Shown: in pieces, positions 5,855-9,175 of the stretch
How positions within the stretch are numbered: position 1 is the stretch's first letter
Layout of the letters: each line of letters starts with the position of its first letter
Source of the DNA: Polaromonas sp.
GTDB taxonomy: Bacteria; Pseudomonadota; Gammaproteobacteria; Burkholderiales; Burkholderiaceae_C
NCBI GenBank assembly: GCA_023259235.1
Contig: JAHFQQ010000135.1
Coordinates: 1 to 9,175 of the forward strand
Direction: 5' to 3'
Length of the DNA stretch: 9,175 bases
The notes under the pieces: model-generated
What the model was told of the DNA's origin: nothing
Seen by the model: only the letters and a program-made list of their open reading frames with translations
The model's database searches: none
Translations under genes and position numbers: made by a program

Positions 5855-7009
5855 ATGTCCGCAACATCACTCATCCACTCCGTGCCAGCCCCCGCTGCGG
5901 CAACGGCCCCTGCTTGCCAGGCGTCAGTGGCGGCCAGCGCGCCCCTGGTGTGCTGGCTGGAGGATTGCCGCAAGGAATCGGTGGCCCAGGTGGGCGGCAA
6001 ATGTTCGTCGCTGGGCGAGCTGATCCATGCCGGCGTGCGTGTGCCACCGGGTTTTGCCCTCACCACCGAGGGTTTTCGCCACTTCATGGCCGAATCCGGC
6101 GTGGCCGTGGCGGTGCAGTCGCTGCTCAAGGGGGCGGACTGCAGCGACCTTGAAGCGCTCGAAGGCATCAGTGCGCAGATTCGCGCCCTGATCGAGTCGC
6201 AGCCATTTTCGCTCGACATCGAAGACCAGGTCGCCGAGTGTTACCGCAAGCTCTCGCTGCGCTGCTGCATGCCCGCCGCACCGGTGGCCGTGCGCTCCAG
6301 CGCCACCGCTGAAGACCTGCCCGGCGCCAGCTTTGCCGGCCAGCAGGACACTTATCTGTGGGTGCGCGGCATTGACGAAGTGCTGCACCACATGCGCCGT
6401 TGCATCTCCAGCCTGTACACCGCGCGCGCCATCGCCTACCGCGCCAACAAGGGTTTTTCGGACGAGCAGCTGGCCATCAGCGTGGGCGTACAAAAAATGG
6501 CCAACTCGTACACCGCCGGGGTGATGTTCACGCTGCATCCGGGCAATGGCGACCGCTCCGTGATCGTGATCGATTCCAACTTCGGCTTTGGCGAATCGGT
6601 GGTGTCAGGTGAAGTCACGCCCGACCACTTTGTCGTCAACAAAATTACGCTGGACATCATTGACCGCACCATCTCTGAAAAGCTGATCTGCTACACGGTC
6701 GACACCAAGACCCAGACCTCGCATGTCATGGACGTGCCGTTTGAGCGGCAAAAGGTGCAGTCCCTGATTGACGACGAGATCACCGAACTTGCCTGGATGG
6801 GCAAGCAGATCGAGAAACACTATGGCTGCCCGATGGACATCGAATGGGCCATCGACAAAGACGTGCCCACGGGCGGCAACATCTTCATTTTGCAGGCCCG
6901 CCCCGAAACGGTCTGGAGCAAGAAACCCCAAGGGCAGGGCGGCAATGCCGCCGTCTCGGCGATGGACTACATTCTCAGCGGCATGCTCGCCGGCAGGCGC
7001 GTGAGTTGA
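5855..7009 (+). CDS. ppsB: Phenylphosphate synthase subunit B (ATP-binding, PEP-synthase N-terminal-like)
   Basis: The protein has 384 residues (~40 kDa) and corresponds to the N-terminal nucleotide-binding part of PEP synthase/PPDK. It binds ATP and transfers the beta-phosphoryl group to the histidine of subunit A. Motifs in order: VGGKCSSLGELIHAGVRVPPG (46 onwards), R147SSATAEDLPGASFAGQQ163, VGVQKMANSYTAGVMFTLHP, and the metal/ATP end MDIE330WAID plus Q347ARPET. The C-terminal histidine and PEP domains of the full enzyme are absent, as expected for this split system. The N-terminus has an Ala/Pro-rich extension (~1-35). ATG 5855 is chosen because AGGTGG (5841-5846) lies 8 nt upstream; GTG 5843, immediately after the ppsA stop, has none. 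The SD overlaps the ppsA stop codon, which implies translational coupling. A third subunit, PpsC (CBS domains), normally follows in Thauera but is not present here. Confidence 0.9.
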   Translation: MSATSLIHSVPAPAAATAPACQASVAASAPLVCWLEDCRKESVAQVGGKCSSLGELIHAGVRVPPGFALTTEGFRHFMAESGVAVAVQSLLKGADCSDLEALEGISAQIRALIESQPFSLDIEDQVAECYRKLSLRCCMPAAPVAVRSSATAEDLPGASFAGQQDTYLWVRGIDEVLHHMRRCISSLYTARAIAYRANKGFSDEQLAISVGVQKMANSYTAGVMFTLHPGNGDRSVIVIDSNFGFGESVVSGEVTPDHFVVNKITLDIIDRTISEKLICYTVDTKTQTSHVMDVPFERQKVQSLIDDEITELAWMGKQIEKHYGCPMDIEWAIDKDVPTGGNIFILQARPETVWSKKPQGQGGNAAVSAMDYILSGMLAGRRVS

Positions 7010-7065
7010 GCCGGCAGTCCATTCATTTCGATTTTCAACACCACACTTTATCAACTGGAGCAACC

Positions 7066-8583
7066 ATGAATGCACGTACGGAAGTAGGCCTCATTGACGA
7101 TCTGCGCAGCTACATTGCCGCGCTTGAGGCCAATGGGCAATTACACCGGGTCAAGACCGAAGTGGACTGGAAGTTTGAGTTGTGCCACGTCTCCAAGGTC
7201 AATGAAGAACAGAAGGGCCCGGGCCTTTTGTACGAGAACGTCAAGGGCTATGACATTCCGGTCTTTACCAGCGCCTTCACCACCTCGCAACGGCTGGCCA
7301 TCGCGCTGGAGCAGGACCCGTCGCTGTCGATGAGCCAACTGTCGAAGAAGTGGATGGAGCTGACCACCAAGCAGATGGTCAAACCCACGTTCGTGGACAA
7401 CCCACCCGTTATGGAAAACGTGATCACCGGTGACGATGTGGACATCGAAAAATTCCCTTCACCGTGGTTTTATCCGGACGACGGCGGGCGTTTCTTTGTT
7501 ACCTCGGGTTTCCTCGTCACGCAAGATCCCGACACCGGCTGGACCAATCTGGGCACCTACCGTTCCCAGGTGCTGGGCAAGAAGATCCTTGGCTCGCAGA
7601 TCATCAAGGGCAAGCATGGCGACATGCACATGAAGAAGTACGCCGAGCGCGGTGAACTGATGCCCGCCGCCGCCGTGGTCGGCTGCGACCCGGTACTGTT
7701 TTTGGCCGCCTCCACCCTGGTGAGCTCCCAGGTCGACGAGTACGATGTGGCCGGCTCGCTGCGCGGCCGCCCGGTACCGGTGTTCAAGTCGGACCTGACC
7801 GGCCTGACGCTGCCTGCCAACGCCGAGATCATTGCAGAGGGCTGGATCGACCCCAATGAGCTGATGGACGAAGGTCCGTTTGGCGAATACACCGGCTACT
7901 ACTCGGGCAATAAAGGCAAGGACTACCCGAAACCGGTGCTGCGCATCGCCCGCATTTTGCACCGCAACAAGCCCATCATGTGGTCTACCACAGTAGGCAA
8001 GCCGATCAACGACATCCACATGATCCAGTCGCTCAATCGCACCGCAACCTTGTGGTACGACCTGGAGACCATGAAGGTACCGGGTATCCAGAGCGTGTAC
8101 ATCCCGCCAGAGGCTTGCGGCCGCTTCTGGGCTGTGGTCTCGGTCAAGCAGATGTACCCCGGCCACTCGAACCATGTGGGCAATGCGGTGATCGCCAGCA
8201 CTACCGGCCACTATGGATTGAAGGGCGTGATCGTGGTGGATCACGACATCGAAGCCGATGACTGGGACCGTATCTGGTGGGCGCTGTCGACACGCTTCGA
8301 CCCGAAACGCTCGGCCCAGATCATCGATCGTGGCCGCTCGACGCCGCTCGACCCCGGCCTGCCAATCGATGCACGTGACATTACCAGCCGCATCATCCTG
8401 GATGCCTGCACGCCGTACGAATGGGCTGACAAGCCCAACGAGATATTCATGGATCGCACCGTGCTGCAAAAGGTGTCTGACCGCTGGAACGAGTATGGCT
8501 TCACCGGCAGCAGCCCGGTGGCGGGCATGATCAACCGCCTGACCCGGCCCGAGGTCAAGAGCAAGACCAAGAGCAGCAAGTAG
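7066..8583 (+). CDS. UbiD-family prenyl-FMN-dependent (de)carboxylase
   Basis: The protein has 505 residues. UbiD enzymes reversibly (de)carboxylate aromatic or unsaturated acids using prenylated FMN made by UbiX. By comparison with fungal Fdc1, the cofactor/metal ligands and catalytic residues are all present with near-identical spacing: N161, R166, H184, E225 (in DEYDVAG), and E269/E274 in DEGPFGEYTGYYSG. The protein ends in a Lys/Ser-rich tail (PEVKSKTKSSK). The start is ATG 7066, with GGAG (7057-7060) 5 nt upstream; the frame stays open back into ppsB, but that part is out of frame with ppsB and not real. It follows ppsB by 56 bp. Placement after ppsAB suggests it carboxylates the aryl phosphate in place of PpcABCD. 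It is not closely similar to Thauera PpcA as I remember it, so the substrate is unproven; a decarboxylase role in another aromatic route remains possible. Confidence 0.88.
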   Translation: MNARTEVGLIDDLRSYIAALEANGQLHRVKTEVDWKFELCHVSKVNEEQKGPGLLYENVKGYDIPVFTSAFTTSQRLAIALEQDPSLSMSQLSKKWMELTTKQMVKPTFVDNPPVMENVITGDDVDIEKFPSPWFYPDDGGRFFVTSGFLVTQDPDTGWTNLGTYRSQVLGKKILGSQIIKGKHGDMHMKKYAERGELMPAAAVVGCDPVLFLAASTLVSSQVDEYDVAGSLRGRPVPVFKSDLTGLTLPANAEIIAEGWIDPNELMDEGPFGEYTGYYSGNKGKDYPKPVLRIARILHRNKPIMWSTTVGKPINDIHMIQSLNRTATLWYDLETMKVPGIQSVYIPPEACGRFWAVVSVKQMYPGHSNHVGNAVIASTTGHYGLKGVIVVDHDIEADDWDRIWWALSTRFDPKRSAQIIDRGRSTPLDPGLPIDARDITSRIILDACTPYEWADKPNEIFMDRTVLQKVSDRWNEYGFTGSSPVAGMINRLTRPEVKSKTKSSK

Positions 8584-8598
8584 GGCTCGGGAACACCC

Positions 8599-9175
8599 AT
8601 GAAAGTGCTGCGCTACACCCAGGCCATGGTGGACGAGTTTGTCCGGGATGGCTACTGGACCAACGAGACCTTCTACGACTCCTATGAGCGCAACGCGCGG
8701 CTACTTGGTGACCAGGAGGCGCTGGTCGACTCGCATCACCGCGTTACCTGGCGCCAGGCGCGCGATCTGGTCGACGCCATTGCTACCGCCTGGGTGCAAG
8801 CGGGCGTTCCCAAAAGTGCGCGCATCGTGATCCAGGCCCCCAACAGCGTCTATGGCTTTCTGGCGCGTGCCGCCGCGGAGCGTGCCGGCCTGATTTCGAT
8901 GACGGCCTTTGCCACCTTGCGTCAAAACGAGCTGGAAGATATTCTGGAGAAAACGCAGGCTGAAGTGGCGGTGATTCCGGCGATGTTTCGCGGCTTTGAT
9001 TACCTGGCGATGTACCGGGACTTGATGGCGCGCTTTCCGTCGTTGCGCCAGATTTACCTGTTCGACGATGAGGTTCCGGCGGGCGCGCCACCCGGAACCC
9101 AGTCGCTTACCCGCACTGCTCAGCACTATCTGGACAAGGTGGACCGTGTGGCGCTGGACGCTCGGCGCTTTGACC
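8599..9175 (+). CDS. AMP-forming acyl/aryl-CoA ligase, N-terminal part (cut by window end)
   Basis: The frame is open from ATG 8599 to the right edge (192 residues). The N-terminus (FVRDGYWTNETFYDSYERNA, then DQEALVDSHHRVTWRQARDL) and the core segment ARIVIQAPNSVYGFLARAAA-ERAGLI are typical of the ANL superfamily near EntE/2,3-dihydroxybenzoate-AMP ligase and cyclohexanecarboxylate-CoA ligase. The family's P-loop (SGTTG type) and adenylation motifs lie beyond the window. GGGA (8589-8592) lies 6 nt before the ATG, and the gene starts 15 bp after the UbiD stop, so it belongs to the same operon. In this context it probably activates the hydroxybenzoate formed upstream to a CoA thioester for reductive dearomatisation. 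The substrate cannot be read from the visible part. Confidence 0.83.
   Translation, partial: MKVLRYTQAMVDEFVRDGYWTNETFYDSYERNARLLGDQEALVDSHHRVTWRQARDLVDAIATAWVQAGVPKSARIVIQAPNSVYGFLARAAAERAGLISMTAFATLRQNELEDILEKTQAEVAVIPAMFRGFDYLAMYRDLMARFPSLRQIYLFDDEVPAGAPPGTQSLTRTAQHYLDKVDRVALDARRFD

Noticed and set aside
5843..5857. GTG 5843 as the ppsB start
   Set aside because: ATG 5855 has a well-placed AGGTGG; GTG 5843 would overlap that same SD and lacks its own.
4007..7009. A PEP synthase gene broken into two pieces
   Set aside because: The domain order is wrong for a simple break (histidine-domain gene first, ATP-binding gene second), and both match the known separate subunits of phenylphosphate synthase.
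7459..8469. Open frame of 336 codons on the minus strand
   Set aside because: Shadow of the UbiD gene, whose catalytic residues are all on the plus strand.
1..9175. tRNA, rRNA, CRISPR arrays, insertion sequences
   Set aside because: No cloverleaf, direct-repeat array or transposase was seen on either strand.

Overview
The window looks like chromosomal DNA of a GC-rich betaproteobacterium, most likely Burkholderiales/Comamonadaceae (Rhodoferax- or Polaromonas-like). The basis is codon use, the general gene types, an intergenic hairpin of a repeat type I associate with this group, and an anaerobic phenol-type gene set resembling Thauera/Aromatoleum. The organism assignment is inference; there is no rRNA or other phylogenetic marker here.

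Left part (1-2516, minus strand): two housekeeping or stress-type genes read leftwards. First comes an SPFH/band-7 protein with a C-terminal SHOCT domain. Downstream of it is a double zinc-ribbon DUF4178-type protein that reaches its first membrane segment as it leaves the window. A 52-bp imperfect palindrome of REP type lies between them.

Middle (2692-3531, plus strand): a MurU-like sugar-1-phosphate nucleotidyltransferase of peptidoglycan recycling. It carries a short, unusually AT-rich in-frame insert that looks like a captured repeat. About 475 bp without a convincing gene follow (3532-4006). The right half of this gap is a regulatory region: a 16-bp perfect dyad and a second partial copy, both resembling XylR/DmpR-type upstream activating sites, then a well-matched sigma-54 -24/-12 promoter (GG-N10-GC) about 80 bp before the first gene.

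Right part (4007-9175, plus strand): an operon for phosphorylating and probably carboxylating a phenolic compound. It encodes phenylphosphate synthase subunit A (phospho-histidine domain, His569 in the full frame), subunit B (ATP-binding half of PEP synthase), a UbiD-family prenyl-FMN (de)carboxylase with all expected active-site residues, and the start of an acyl-CoA/aryl-AMP ligase cut by the window edge. The inferred route is phenol (or a substituted phenol) to aryl phosphate (PpsAB), to hydroxybenzoate (UbiD-type carboxylase), to an aryl-CoA thioester (ligase).

Two things stand out. First, ppsA has an in-frame amber codon at codon 29, one base change from CAG, although the rest of the 611-codon frame is intact. 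Second, the operon is much shorter than the Thauera phenol operon: no ppsC and no ppcB/C/D are seen between the genes, and a single UbiD protein not closely resembling PpcA sits in their place.
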